From positions 434,001 through 498,000 of the forward strand of contig JBJLBO010000001.1 in the NCBI GenBank assembly GCA_045568115.1: 64,000 bases of DNA, in the 5' to 3' direction. The DNA is from MGIIb-O1 sp002457595. GTDB lineage: Archaea > Thermoplasmatota > Poseidoniia > Poseidoniales > Thalassarchaeaceae. The notes under the pieces are model-generated. The model saw only the letters and a program-made list of their open reading frames with translations. It had not been told where the DNA came from and made no database searches. This document shows positions 42,296-51,047 of the stretch, piece by piece. The position numbers and the translations under genes were made by a program. Position 1 is the stretch's first letter, and each line of letters opens with the position of its first letter.

Positions 42296-44586
42296 GCGCC
42301 CACCCCCCAGATTAATGCAAATATGCACAGGGCTCCTACTGCAGCCATTAGGATGTAATCGCGGGCGCTACCTGTTGTTATTCGACGAATTTGAACCGAA
42401 CCAAAAACTGAATTAGATTCAATCTGCTTAATGACTCCATCAATGACATTCTTGTCAAACCATGCAGCAAAATTAGCAAAGGGCACTATAGTACGTGCTA
42501 GTACTCCTTCGTAGAGATCGTCAAAGTAAAGGCGATTCTGTAATGCCTCAGCCAATTGTGAATTTGCCAATCCATCGACATTCTGGCTACCAAACTTACC
42601 TGAAAGAGAGGTTAGCCAATGAACTAACGGTGTTGCCTTTTCTCCATTTCTTAGAGAGCCACCATAGATACGTGCTGCCATAATTGGACCTAATACAAAG
42701 GAGAGAGAAATTGTAACCCATCCTACATATCGTAATTGCAAATCCTCTGGTAGGAAAGCATGTTCAAGCTCATGGACTATTTGATCAATTAGAGTATGAC
42801 CGTGCATCGAGAGATGTGTTGACTCCCCAGAAAGCCAATCTATGGCACCATAGAGTGCTAAACCAAATCCTCCGATAGCAGTAATTATTGAAAGAATAAC
42901 AAGAGGCGTCTTGATCCATGGAGTTGTCTCGTGGACATGGTCAACTAACTCATGCTTTGGCTCACCTGCGAAAGTCATGAACCACATGCGTGACATGTAG
43001 AAGCCAGTCATCCCAGCGGTAGCAAGAAGCAGTATAGCAGGCCCTAGAAGGGCTTCTCCGCCGTGGAAGTAAGCATACCATGTCTTTGAGATAATTACTT
43101 CCTTAGACCAGAATCCTCCAATTAGGGGAATGCCAATAATTGACATTGAACCAAACATCATGGCTATCGCTGTAACGGGTAGTTTACTAGCTAGGCCACC
43201 CATATTTCGCATATCTTGCGGATCGAAGTCATGATGCTCACCATCATGTGATAGATGATCATGAGCATGGTGAACTTCATGGATTACAGAGCCGCTTGCC
43301 ATGAAGAGCATCCCCTTCGCCATTGCGTGATTGAATAGATGGAAGAGTGCCCCACCAAATACTAGAGCACCAGCATGATGATTACCGGTATTGAAGAACC
43401 AAAGAGCTGCCCCCAATCCTGTGAAAATGTAGGCAAGTTGACTCATTGTCGAATAAGCAAGAACCTTCTTGATATCATTCTGAACAAAGGCAATTGATGC
43501 AGCCATAAAGGCGGTAATCCCTCCAATCCAAGCGACAATTAGTCCGAGGTCTTCCATTCCTGCAACTCCATGGTGCCCAACATCAACGAATGGAACCATA
43601 CGGGCTACAAGATAGAGGCCAGCATTAACCATGGTAGCAGCGTGAATTAGAGCGGACACAGGGGTAGGGCCCTCCATTGCATCAGGTAGCCATACGTGAA
43701 GTGGGAACTGAGCCGACTTTCCTACAGCACCAATGAAGAGCATTAGAAGAGCTGTTTGTAGAGCCGCTGCTTCAACAACTGCGCCACCTACACCTGTAGA
43801 TGGATCGTCGAAGACAACTGCGAAGTCGAGTGAACCATATATGTCGTAAAGCATCAGTAATCCAATCATTAGGAAAACATCGCCCACTCTGGTAGTCAGG
43901 AAGGCTTTCTTTGCCGCATAAGCAGCACTCTCCTTCCAATAATAGAATCCAATCAAGAGATATGAGCAAAGACCCATTATCTCCCAGAATATGAATAACC
44001 AAAGGAAGTTGTCTGCTAGAACCATTCCAAACATCCCCATGCTGAAAAGAACAAATTCAGCGAAGAATCGGTGATTACTGTTGTCGTTGATTGAATCAGT
44101 AGTCATGTAGCCAATAGCGAACCAACAAATCAAGAAGCAGAGGAAGGTCGCGACAAAGAGTAGCATTATACTGAGAGAATCAAGATAGATTCCAAATCCA
44201 ATTCCATGGAATCCTGTTGCTGCTATGGACCATCCTTCACTATCATAGGTCAGAACATCAAATGTCAGCCAACTCCATGGTTCACCAACTTCGATGTGAC
44301 CATGGTGGTCAAGATATTCATAAATCATCCAAAGTGCTGCTGAAAGTGACATTCCTAGAGCACCTAACCCTAGCACACCTCCTTCCTTGAGTTGATTGAC
44401 CCAAGTCTCATTACCATTCCAGATTTGTCCGGCAATAGCTATGACCGCAAAGAATACCAATGGAGCCGCAATTATTATCCAAGCATAATCCGTTGAATGA
44501 GCACCAGTACTGTAGAGATATGGTACAACAAATAGGAACGGTACGATGTAGAGAAGACGATCCCACTCCTGCTTATGCTCTCCCAT
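42292..44586 (-). CDS. nuoL: Complex I subunit L
   Basis: A 764-residue subunit, the largest of the membrane arm. Diagnostic parts: FWEIMGLCSYLLIGFYYWK, KSAQFPLHVWLPDAMEGPTP, ALIHAATMVNAGLYLVARM and KKVLAYSTMSQLAYIFTG, plus His-rich loops (HEVHHAHDHLSHDGEHHD). The C-terminal long horizontal helix region is present. The ATG at 44586 follows GAGGTGAGAGAA; a GTG at 44595 would overlap the nuoK stop. Slightly longer than E. coli NuoL (613), partly from His-rich loops and the C-terminus. Confidence 0.95.
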   Translation of the reverse strand: MGEHKQEWDRLLYIVPFLFVVPYLYSTGAHSTDYAWIIIAAPLVFFAVIAIAGQIWNGNETWVNQLKEGGVLGLGALGMSLSAALWMIYEYLDHHGHIEVGEPWSWLTFDVLTYDSEGWSIAATGFHGIGFGIYLDSLSIMLLFVATFLCFLICWFAIGYMTTDSINDNSNHRFFAEFVLFSMGMFGMVLADNFLWLFIFWEIMGLCSYLLIGFYYWKESAAYAAKKAFLTTRVGDVFLMIGLLMLYDIYGSLDFAVVFDDPSTGVGGAVVEAAALQTALLMLFIGAVGKSAQFPLHVWLPDAMEGPTPVSALIHAATMVNAGLYLVARMVPFVDVGHHGVAGMEDLGLIVAWIGGITAFMAASIAFVQNDIKKVLAYSTMSQLAYIFTGLGAALWFFNTGNHHAGALVFGGALFHLFNHAMAKGMLFMASGSVIHEVHHAHDHLSHDGEHHDFDPQDMRNMGGLASKLPVTAIAMMFGSMSIIGIPLIGGFWSKEVIISKTWYAYFHGGEALLGPAILLLATAGMTGFYMSRMWFMTFAGEPKHELVDHVHETTPWIKTPLVILSIITAIGGFGLALYGAIDWLSGESTHLSMHGHTLIDQIVHELEHAFLPEDLQLRYVGWVTISLSFVLGPIMAARIYGGSLRNGEKATPLVHWLTSLSGKFGSQNVDGLANSQLAEALQNRLYFDDLYEGVLARTIVPFANFAAWFDKNVIDGVIKQIESNSVFGSVQIRRITTGSARDYILMAAVGALCIFALIWGVGA

Positions 44587-44596
44587 TTCTCTCACC

Positions 44597-44902
44597 TCAG
44601 TTCCTTAACAGATTCGCCTCATCGAGGGATATGGTTTCCTGCGTGCTGTATAGCGAAAGCAGGATTGCTAGCCCAATTGCAACCTCAGCTGCTGCAATGG
44701 CTATTGCCACCGCTGTGAATACCCAACCGTCAACGGAGCCATGATGCAATGCACCTGCTACAAAATTGAGGTTGGCAGCATTCAGCATCACCTCAATACA
44801 CATCAAAACAACAATTGCATTTTTGCGACTAAAAGCCCCAACTAATCCAATACCGAAAAGAATGACGCCAAGGCCAGCAATCCAACTTGCCTCTATCATC
44901 AT
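44597..44902 (-). CDS. nuoK: Complex I subunit K
   Basis: A 101-residue, three-helix subunit: ILFGIGLVGAFSRKNAIVVLMCIEVMLNAANLNFV (ends ILFGIGLVG and AANLNFV) carries the Glu of the proton path in IEVMLNA, and a second Glu lies in AIAAAEVAIGLAILLS. ATGA overlap with the preceding nuoJ half shows translational coupling. Confidence 0.94.
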   Translation of the reverse strand: MMIEASWIAGLGVILFGIGLVGAFSRKNAIVVLMCIEVMLNAANLNFVAGALHHGSVDGWVFTAVAIAIAAAEVAIGLAILLSLYSTQETISLDEANLLRN

Positions 44903-45174
44903 TCATCACCCCCCATATCGTAAAGGAGATTGACCAAACGCTCATCTCGGACGAGATAAGATGCACCTATCATTGCCATAGCAAGAAGAAGTCCAAGAAC
45001 TAGAGTCACGATGGCCCAATCATTGAGAATCGATATAGCAAAATCAACTGTTGTGGGGACTGTCTGAGTTGAAGGTGTTGAACCACTCCACATAGGGTGC
45101 TCCATAACCTCTCGAAGGAGAATTAATACAAAGGCAAACACACCTAATTTGGCGAACATTCCTACTGCTTTCAT
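44899..45174 (-). CDS. nuoJ2: Complex I subunit J, C-terminal half
   Basis: A 91-residue protein with two hydrophobic helices (AKLGVFAFVLILLREVM and WAIVTLVLGLLLAMAMIGASYLV) equivalent to the last helices of NuoJ. Its ATG overlaps the stop of the first half (ATGA). Separate J halves also occur in haloarchaea and some methanogens. Confidence 0.85.
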   Translation of the reverse strand: MKAVGMFAKLGVFAFVLILLREVMEHPMWSGSTPSTQTVPTTVDFAISILNDWAIVTLVLGLLLAMAMIGASYLVRDERLVNLLYDMGGDE

Positions 45175-45440
45175 TCGATATCACCTTCCTGGATTTGCCG
45201 ACGAGTTAGCATAACACCAAACTGAACAACTAACATGACTGAACCGAGGTAGACTAGAATCTGAACTGCTGCAAGCATCTCTGCCTGAGCCAAAACGAAA
45301 ACACCTGCAACAGCGAAGAAAGTCATCATTAGAGAAAGTAGAGAATGGGCAACTCGACGTGAATAGACGCAGCCAAGGGCACCCAATATTGCAAGAAGTG
45401 CCATGATGACGAACGCAATTGCTTCGAAATCGATATTCAC
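45171..45440 (-). CDS. nuoJ1: Complex I subunit J, N-terminal half
   Basis: An 89-residue protein equivalent to the first three helices of NuoJ: IAFVIMALLAILGALGCVYSRRVAHSLLSL and AEMLAAVQILVYLGSVMLVVQFGVML (in part), with the conserved EMLAAVQILVYLGSV helix. The start is a GTG preceded by GGAGGT. No frameshift is seen; the split is at a clean ATGA. Confidence 0.88.
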   Translation of the reverse strand: MNIDFEAIAFVIMALLAILGALGCVYSRRVAHSLLSLMMTFFAVAGVFVLAQAEMLAAVQILVYLGSVMLVVQFGVMLTRRQIQEGDIE

Positions 45441-45442
45441 GA

Positions 45443-46429
45443 TTATACCTCCGCTTCTTTAGCGGCCTTGGCGGCGGCCTTGGCGGCCTTCCTGGCGCGC
45501 TTATCTTTCTCCTTCTGTGCGCGCTTAGCAAGTTCCATGTCAACGCGTTCTTGATGGACTGAAGGAAGCAAGCGAGTACGGTCTGCATCTAACCAGAGAT
45601 CTTCTCTTGAATAACCAGACATACCATCGTACTCATTAGTCATGAAGAAGGACTCGAATGGGCAGGCCTCAGCACATAGACCACAGAACATACAACGACC
45701 AAGGTCAATGCGTCCACTGACAATATCTGTCTCAGCGGGTTTCAACTCCGATGTCGAGATGTCTTCGATACCTGAACCGTCCATCCAACGAACGGTTGCA
45801 GTATCTCCGCTGATATCAATAACTTCAGCGAAATCATACTCCGGAGGTGCAGCAGTATGATCATTCACTAGATCAAAAGACTCTGCCTTCTGATTATCTT
45901 CCTTCGGTTTTGCTGCAAATCCTCCGGCTTCAACTTGAGTACCATATCCATGCCACTCATCACTATCATCCGTAGTATCAAGAACATTCACACGTACTTC
46001 AGATGTCATATGGAGACAATCATTCGGGCACGCACGTATGCACGCCTTGCATGCAGTACATGTTTCCCAAACAATTCCAATACGTCCATTGTAATTACCA
46101 GGAACGAAAAGCCATGGCTCCATATCCTCTAGTCTCTCATAGGGATACATCACAGTCACTGGACGCTCAAGGAATGGAAGTAGATCTGTTGACTCTCGAT
46201 CAGCAGCATATGTATGTCCATCAGATAGATGACCCTCACCTATTCTGCTCTGTGTGAATTCATCACTCATCACAACTTCTTGACCATGGTAATTGTTCCT
46301 CAACCAACTAACTCTTCCAAGAAAAGGAACTGTTCTAAGAGCTGTCTTCAGAGTAATCCACATTGGCCTAATTACCAAATTACGGAAATTGGGAACTGCA
46401 TGAGGATGTCCTGTGTTATAGTCGTCCAA
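45443..46429 (-). CDS. nuoI: Complex I subunit I with large insertion between clusters
   Basis: A 328-residue 2[4Fe-4S] ferredoxin subunit, against about 160-180 in typical NuoI. The first cluster motif is CTACKACIRACP at 124-135 and the second CMFCGLCAEACP at 246-257. The motifs are thus 111 residues apart, where about 28 is usual; the added part contains a polar stretch and a small beta-rich segment (FAEVIDISGDTATVRWMDGS). An N-terminal region of about 115 residues and a Lys/Ala-rich tail (KRARKAAKAAAKAAKEAEV) are also extra. The TTG start at 46429 is set by GGAGGTGA six bases upstream. It carries electrons from the peripheral arm to NuoB. Confidence 0.93.
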   Translation of the reverse strand: MDDYNTGHPHAVPNFRNLVIRPMWITLKTALRTVPFLGRVSWLRNNYHGQEVVMSDEFTQSRIGEGHLSDGHTYAADRESTDLLPFLERPVTVMYPYERLEDMEPWLFVPGNYNGRIGIVWETCTACKACIRACPNDCLHMTSEVRVNVLDTTDDSDEWHGYGTQVEAGGFAAKPKEDNQKAESFDLVNDHTAAPPEYDFAEVIDISGDTATVRWMDGSGIEDISTSELKPAETDIVSGRIDLGRCMFCGLCAEACPFESFFMTNEYDGMSGYSREDLWLDADRTRLLPSVHQERVDMELAKRAQKEKDKRARKAAKAAAKAAKEAEV

Positions 46430-46440
46430 TCTTTCACCTC

Positions 46441-47964
46441 CTAATCTCTATGTGTTCCTGGGCTCGCTTTGTTGAGAGTTTGTGTTTGATACATTCTACG
46501 GTTGAGTTCCAGAGCATCTTTGTCCTCATCAATAGAAAGAACGATGAAGGCAATAACAAATGCACCGAAAAGAACCGGCGCTGTCCATATAGGCCAACCA
46601 TTATCCCAAATTTCTAGACGTAGCCAAATGGCAATTGCGAGATTAATTATTGAAGCAGGCAATAGCCACCTCCAGCCAAATTCTAGAATTTGATCAGTAC
46701 GTATTCGATGAAGAGATGCACGCACCCAGACGAAGAATGCGAACATCAAGTAAGCCTTAGTAAGAAGGACCGCAATTCCAGGTGTTATCGATACGAGAAA
46801 CTCAAATGCGCCACCAATAAAAGGTAGTCCGACTAAGGTATCCTCAAACGGAACTTGCCAGCCACCAAGGAAAAACAGTGCGAATAGAATACATGCAGCG
46901 TATGCTCGCATCATCTCTACAGCAAACATTAGACCCCAGCGAATACCCCCATATTCCGTCCACCATCCTTCCACAAGTTCGGCCTCAGCCTCAGGCATGT
47001 CAAATGGGATTCTCTCAACCTCAGCAATCATTGTGATTAAGAATAAGGCCGCACCCAACGGGAGAATGAAAATGTTCCAAGTATTACTAGTCTCAATCTG
47101 GAAATCTACTATCTCAAGAATATTGAAAGAACCAGATATCACCGCTATTGCCAATACGCTGATGAGAAGAGGTATTTCGTAGGCAGTAAGTTGTGCAGCA
47201 GAACGCATTCCTCCAATTAGTGTATACTTGTTATTGGAAGCCCATCCTGCAAAGAAGACACCCAAAGGCGCAACACCAAATATTGCCATCATGAATACAA
47301 GTGACAATTCTGAGTTTGCCGCCCAAATATGAGGTCCAAATGGAATGAATGCATAAACCATAACCGTAGTTGCAATAATTATTACTGGTGCGATTTCAAA
47401 GACCACTCGATCTGCTTTTGCAGGAACTATGTGCTCTTTGGTGGCGAACTTCAGAAAATCAGCAAGAGCTTGGAAGAATCCAGGGAAGATAACCAATCCA
47501 TGGTATCCTCGATTGTGTACTCTCTTTACTGCAATGTGCTTTGAATCATTACCTAAGACAGAGTTCAATACCCCATTCAGCCAACCAATAGGAGCGCCCA
47601 TTCCGAAGGGTAGTTGATTCCACCAGTGACCAGCGGTTGTGTGTCCTTCTCCAATCCAAAGGCTGCGTAGAGATGTTGTGGCGCCAATCCTATCCATTAA
47701 TCGAGCAATGAACTTACGCTCAATGTATGGAACTACCATGAGTGTAATCATCATTGTACCAAAAACAACAGTACACATTATGGTTGTGAAAATAAACATC
47801 TCAAGAGAACTCTGAACACTAGCAAATTCCTCTTGAATATTCAATGTACCAAGAGGACCGAGTCCAATATCTGAGCTAGGAAGCAGATCGTGAGTCAGAT
47901 CCATTGACCAACTCACAAGTGACTCCATCCAGCCACGAATATCCAACCAATCACTGCTAGCCAT
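46441..47964 (-). CDS. nuoH: Complex I subunit H with insertion in first loop
   Basis: A 507-residue membrane subunit, against about 325-350 normally. After an N-terminal extension, ERKFIARLMDRIG (82-94) is the conserved loop start; the family continues almost at once with QPLAD-x-K, but here QALADFLKFATKE begins only at 165, leaving an insert of about 60 residues (with GEGHTTAGHWWNQ). The quinone-chamber region EVERIPFDMPEAEAELVEGW (part) and the rest of the protein are normal. A GGTGAGGTGAAAGC leader precedes the ATG. Confidence 0.93.
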   Translation of the reverse strand: MASSDWLDIRGWMESLVSWSMDLTHDLLPSSDIGLGPLGTLNIQEEFASVQSSLEMFIFTTIMCTVVFGTMMITLMVVPYIERKFIARLMDRIGATTSLRSLWIGEGHTTAGHWWNQLPFGMGAPIGWLNGVLNSVLGNDSKHIAVKRVHNRGYHGLVIFPGFFQALADFLKFATKEHIVPAKADRVVFEIAPVIIIATTVMVYAFIPFGPHIWAANSELSLVFMMAIFGVAPLGVFFAGWASNNKYTLIGGMRSAAQLTAYEIPLLISVLAIAVISGSFNILEIVDFQIETSNTWNIFILPLGAALFLITMIAEVERIPFDMPEAEAELVEGWWTEYGGIRWGLMFAVEMMRAYAACILFALFFLGGWQVPFEDTLVGLPFIGGAFEFLVSITPGIAVLLTKAYLMFAFFVWVRASLHRIRTDQILEFGWRWLLPASIINLAIAIWLRLEIWDNGWPIWTAPVLFGAFVIAFIVLSIDEDKDALELNRRMYQTQTLNKASPGTHRD

Positions 47965-47973
47965 GCTTTCACC

Positions 47974-49110
47974 TCACCTATCAGTCTCTCCAATACAAGG
48001 GTCAAATGACCCCATGATGGCAGGAATATCTGCAACTTTGTATCCAATCATACACTTGGCTGCGTAAGGAATGGTGATGAACATAGGAGAACGGATGGAT
48101 ACACGATACGGCATCTTTCCTCTACCTTCTCCGCCACCAGCGAGGTAGAACATAGACTCACCTCGACTATCCTCAAAGTGGTGACTACCACTAGTTCCTT
48201 CTGGTGCCCTAGATGGAGCCTTAGCGAGAATTTTGGGATCACCAGGTTCGTGATATGTTTCTGCTCCACCTGGCATCTTATCTAGAGACTGAAGGACCAT
48301 GCTGGCACTTTCTTTCATCTCCTCAATTCGAGCGCGATAGCGATCATAACAGTCTGCACCCTTAATCGATGAGCGCTCAACAGCAGGTACCCAATCCAAT
48401 TCACTGTATACTGAATAGGGATGAGCCCAGCGAACATCGTAGTCAACTCCACCGGCTCGAACATTGGGTCCTGTTACACCGTGGTTGATCATTTCGGCAG
48501 GCTTAGCATAACCAACTCCCTGACTACGGACAAGGAATACCGTGCTCTCATCAAATAGGGCTTCGTATTCTTGAATTCGATCTTGGAATAAAGCTAGTTT
48601 TGCACGTGCCCTCTGAGCAAATCCATGAGGGAGGTCGCGCTTCACACCACCTACGCGAGGGAAATTATAATGCATACGAGAACCCCCCATTTCTTGTAGC
48701 AAATCCATCATCATCTCCCGCTCACGCAGACACCAAACCATAACGGATAGATTTCCAATGTCGGGACCATATGCACCTAGCCACATCAAATGGCTGGCAA
48801 TTCTCTGTAATTCAATAGCAATGAGACGAATGTATTCTGCGCGTTCGGGGACTTCTACCCCAAGTAAATCCTCAGCAGCATAAATGTAGGAATGTGACCA
48901 TGTATTCGCACTAGCGTAGCATAGTCTATCGCAATAAGTAGTAATCTGTGTGAAATCACGCGATTCACAAATCTTCTCGACACCACGGTGGATAAATCCT
49001 AGATCGGGTTCTGTATCCACCACAGTTTCTCCATCAACCTTGACCTTCAGAGTCCAAAGACCATGGGTCATAGGGTGTTGAGGACCCATTGAAATCCACA
49101 TTTCTGCCAT
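47974..49110 (-). CDS. nuoD: Complex I subunit D (49 kDa)
   Basis: A 378-residue quinone-site subunit: ISMGPQHPMTHGLWTLKVKVDGE (part), GFIHRGVEKICESRDF, RIASHLMWLGAYGPDIG, GPNVRAGGVDYDVRW and the C-terminal GSFDPCIGETDR. It holds the quinone-binding pocket with NuoB. It is separate from NuoC. GTGAGGGTTC precedes the ATG. Confidence 0.95.
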   Translation of the reverse strand: MAEMWISMGPQHPMTHGLWTLKVKVDGETVVDTEPDLGFIHRGVEKICESRDFTQITTYCDRLCYASANTWSHSYIYAAEDLLGVEVPERAEYIRLIAIELQRIASHLMWLGAYGPDIGNLSVMVWCLREREMMMDLLQEMGGSRMHYNFPRVGGVKRDLPHGFAQRARAKLALFQDRIQEYEALFDESTVFLVRSQGVGYAKPAEMINHGVTGPNVRAGGVDYDVRWAHPYSVYSELDWVPAVERSSIKGADCYDRYRARIEEMKESASMVLQSLDKMPGGAETYHEPGDPKILAKAPSRAPEGTSGSHHFEDSRGESMFYLAGGGEGRGKMPYRVSIRSPMFITIPYAAKCMIGYKVADIPAIMGSFDPCIGETDR

Positions 49111-49119
49111 ATTGAACCC

Positions 49120-49776
49120 TCACTTCACCTTACCAGCATCTGCTGGCTTCCTTCGGAATCCTTGAGCATCATCATACATCTCCTCATATCCATGATAACG
49201 CAATTTGTGCTGCTTCTGAAGAGGATGATATCCTACTGGAGTCTCGTGAGGATTGAGAACTCTGCGCATTCCTTGATGCCCATCAAAGTCAATTCCAACA
49301 AGATCCCATGTCTCTTTTTCATTCCAATCTGCTCCTACCCAAATATCCTGAACACTGTCAACTGAAGGAGTTCGAGTATCTGGTAGAGCAATACTAATTT
49401 GGATTTCAAGAGGAACTTTTCCACCCTTCAAGGCACTAACCTTAGTTATGTTTGGTTGAACAACGCCATCAACAACATCAGGGTCTGTAACTCCTGTACG
49501 CAGCAAATGGTAGATGACTTCCCAGGTCTTGTCTGAAGCATCTGGCCAATGTATGCCTGTAATCATAGAACAATAATCGACTGTGTGCTTGCTAGCAAGT
49601 GCCTCAGCAAGACCTCGCCATGAAGCCGGAGTACATGTACCAGTGACTGTGTGCCGTTCTTGAGTGCCAGAACTTCGAGTATCCACTTCAGCACTGACGC
49701 CATCAATCTTTGAGATAGCAGATGCTAGAGATTCTGCAGCCTTTTGCTGAGCAGCCGGTGAAACTTTCTTACCCAT
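49120..49776 (-). CDS. nuoC: Complex I subunit C (30 kDa)
   Basis: About 218 residues from the ATG at 49776, which has AGGGGATACAG upstream; ATG/TTG at 49794 and 49800 overlap nuoB. The 30-kDa motif is visible as AALPDTRTPS (in ISIALPDTRTPSVDS), DWNEKETWDLVGIDFDGHQG and RRVLNPHETPVGYHPL. A basic N-terminal region (GKKVSPAAQQKAAE) is present. Confidence 0.92.
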   Translation of the reverse strand: MGKKVSPAAQQKAAESLASAISKIDGVSAEVDTRSSGTQERHTVTGTCTPASWRGLAEALASKHTVDYCSMITGIHWPDASDKTWEVIYHLLRTGVTDPDVVDGVVQPNITKVSALKGGKVPLEIQISIALPDTRTPSVDSVQDIWVGADWNEKETWDLVGIDFDGHQGMRRVLNPHETPVGYHPLQKQHKLRYHGYEEMYDDAQGFRRKPADAGKVK

Positions 49777-49786
49777 CTGTATCCCC

Positions 49787-50386
49787 TCACTCATCTCCAA
49801 TAATCAAAGGCGCCTCGTTCATAGGACGGACTTCGCTTGGTACTGCTCCGATTCGGATAATCTTCTCACGCAATTTACCAAATCCATCGATTAACGCCTC
49901 AGGACGTGGTGGACAACCTGGGATATACACATCAACAGGAATCACTGTATCAACGCCTTCTAGAACATTGTATGATTGGAAGTAGGGGCCACCTGAAATA
50001 GCACACTCACCCATAGCAATGCACCACTTTGGTTCAGGCATTTGCTCCCATAGTCGAACTATTGGGTCCGCAAATTTCTTCGAAATAGGGCCATTTACCA
50101 AAAGGACATCACATTGTCGCGGACTTGAGCGAAAGAATACACCGAATCTCTCAGCATCAAAGCGGCTAGCGCCTGCTGCTGCCATTTCTAGAGCACAACA
50201 CTTGATACCCAAATGCAAAGGAAATAGTGACTTCCTTTGACCCCAATTGAATAAGCGTCCTCCAAGGACACCGATGACCTCCTTCATCCGACTAGCTTTC
50301 AGAGCCTCATCGGTAACATCCCCGACTGTATCTACGAGTATACGACTGTTAAAGACAGAAAAATTCTGAATTTCATCGCTCATCAT
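49787..50386 (-). CDS. nuoB: Complex I subunit B (N2 cluster)
   Basis: A 199-residue subunit with the N2-cluster cysteines in KCCALEMAAAG, MGECAISGG and PGCPPRPEAL, plus SPRQCDVLLVNG. N2 is the last cluster before quinone. The start has two ATGs; TATGAGGTGATATG-type leader precedes. nuoC follows after 10 bases. Confidence 0.95.
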   Translation of the reverse strand: MMSDEIQNFSVFNSRILVDTVGDVTDEALKASRMKEVIGVLGGRLFNWGQRKSLFPLHLGIKCCALEMAAAGASRFDAERFGVFFRSSPRQCDVLLVNGPISKKFADPIVRLWEQMPEPKWCIAMGECAISGGPYFQSYNVLEGVDTVIPVDVYIPGCPPRPEALIDGFGKLREKIIRIGAVPSEVRPMNEAPLIIGDE

Positions 50387-50392
50387 ATCACC

Positions 50393-50839
50393 TCATATGT
50401 AGATTCGTCCACGCTTGCGGAAAACATGCCAAACACCAAGACTCATTATTGCAATGAATACAGTAAGCGTGGTCATAGCGGCCCAGATGTCGATTTCTCC
50501 ACCGGAGTTCTGTATGGCAACAACTCCCCCAAGGATAAGGAACATGGCTGCAATATCGAATACAAGGAATATGATGGCATACCAGTAATACTGGAAGTGG
50601 AAGTTGATGTGAGCATCACCCACTGGTTCAGAACCACACTCGTATGTGCTATCACGGCGTACATACAGACTCTGATCAGTCTCATATCCTGGCAATAAAA
50701 TAGAACGTAATTTGGATTTGTCATTAGTGCTAGGAGTTGGCCTCAAGAAGCGGGATGCGACAAAGCTACCTATGGGGAAACCTATGCCAACTAGAGTCAT
50801 TACTGCTAGTGCAAGGTATGCTTCGGGAACCGTTGACAT
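50393..50839 (-). CDS. nuoA: Complex I subunit A
   Basis: About 148 residues from the ATG at 50839 with AGGTG upstream (a GTG at 50848 is in frame). Three helices and the conserved loop YECGSEPVGDAHINFHFQYYWYAIIFLVFD (its parts YECGSEPVG and FQYYWYAIIF) identify NuoA. It is first of the operon nuoA-B-C-D-H-I-J1-J2-K-L-M-N. No nuoE, F or G follows, so electron entry needs another protein. Confidence 0.92.
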   Translation of the reverse strand: MSTVPEAYLALAVMTLVGIGFPIGSFVASRFLRPTPSTNDKSKLRSILLPGYETDQSLYVRRDSTYECGSEPVGDAHINFHFQYYWYAIIFLVFDIAAMFLILGGVVAIQNSGGEIDIWAAMTTLTVFIAIMSLGVWHVFRKRGRIYI

Positions 50840-50852
50840 TGCCCACACCTGA

Positions 50853-50869
50853 CGGTCCCTAAGGGACCG
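50853..50869 (-). promoter_or_regulatory. Hairpin in nuoA leader
   Basis: CGGTCCC and GGGACCG are perfect inverted repeats around a three-base loop (TTA on the minus strand), 13 bases before the nuoA ATG and next to its AGGTG ribosome site. Confidence 0.45.
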
Positions 50870-51047
50870 GCAGACTGCCCCACCTGAAATACGGTCATAA
50901 GCATAACCATGTGAGTATTGACTGAACCTTTGGCTAAGTGCTCAAGATAAAACGTAGATAGTAGCGCTGGTGAAATAAGTATACACCTAATACATGACCT
51001 AGTTCAACACTGTAGTACCCGACTATTTTGTTAGAATAATTCATCTA
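50870..51047 (-). promoter_or_regulatory. Nongenic gap holding the nuoA promoter and leader
   Basis: This is the longest gap without a gene (about 200 bases with the hairpin). On the minus strand it offers TATACTTATT near 50974-50985 and a TTTTAT near 50947-50953 as TATA-like candidates, which would give a leader of about 80-110 bases. No open frame with coding character is seen. No terminator T-run follows the surface-protein stop at 51048. Confidence 0.3.

Noticed and set aside
44899..45440. Frameshift in nuoJ
   Set aside because: The two halves are joined by a clean ATGA overlap, each with helix boundaries intact, and split NuoJ is known in archaea, so this is a natural split and not a broken gene.
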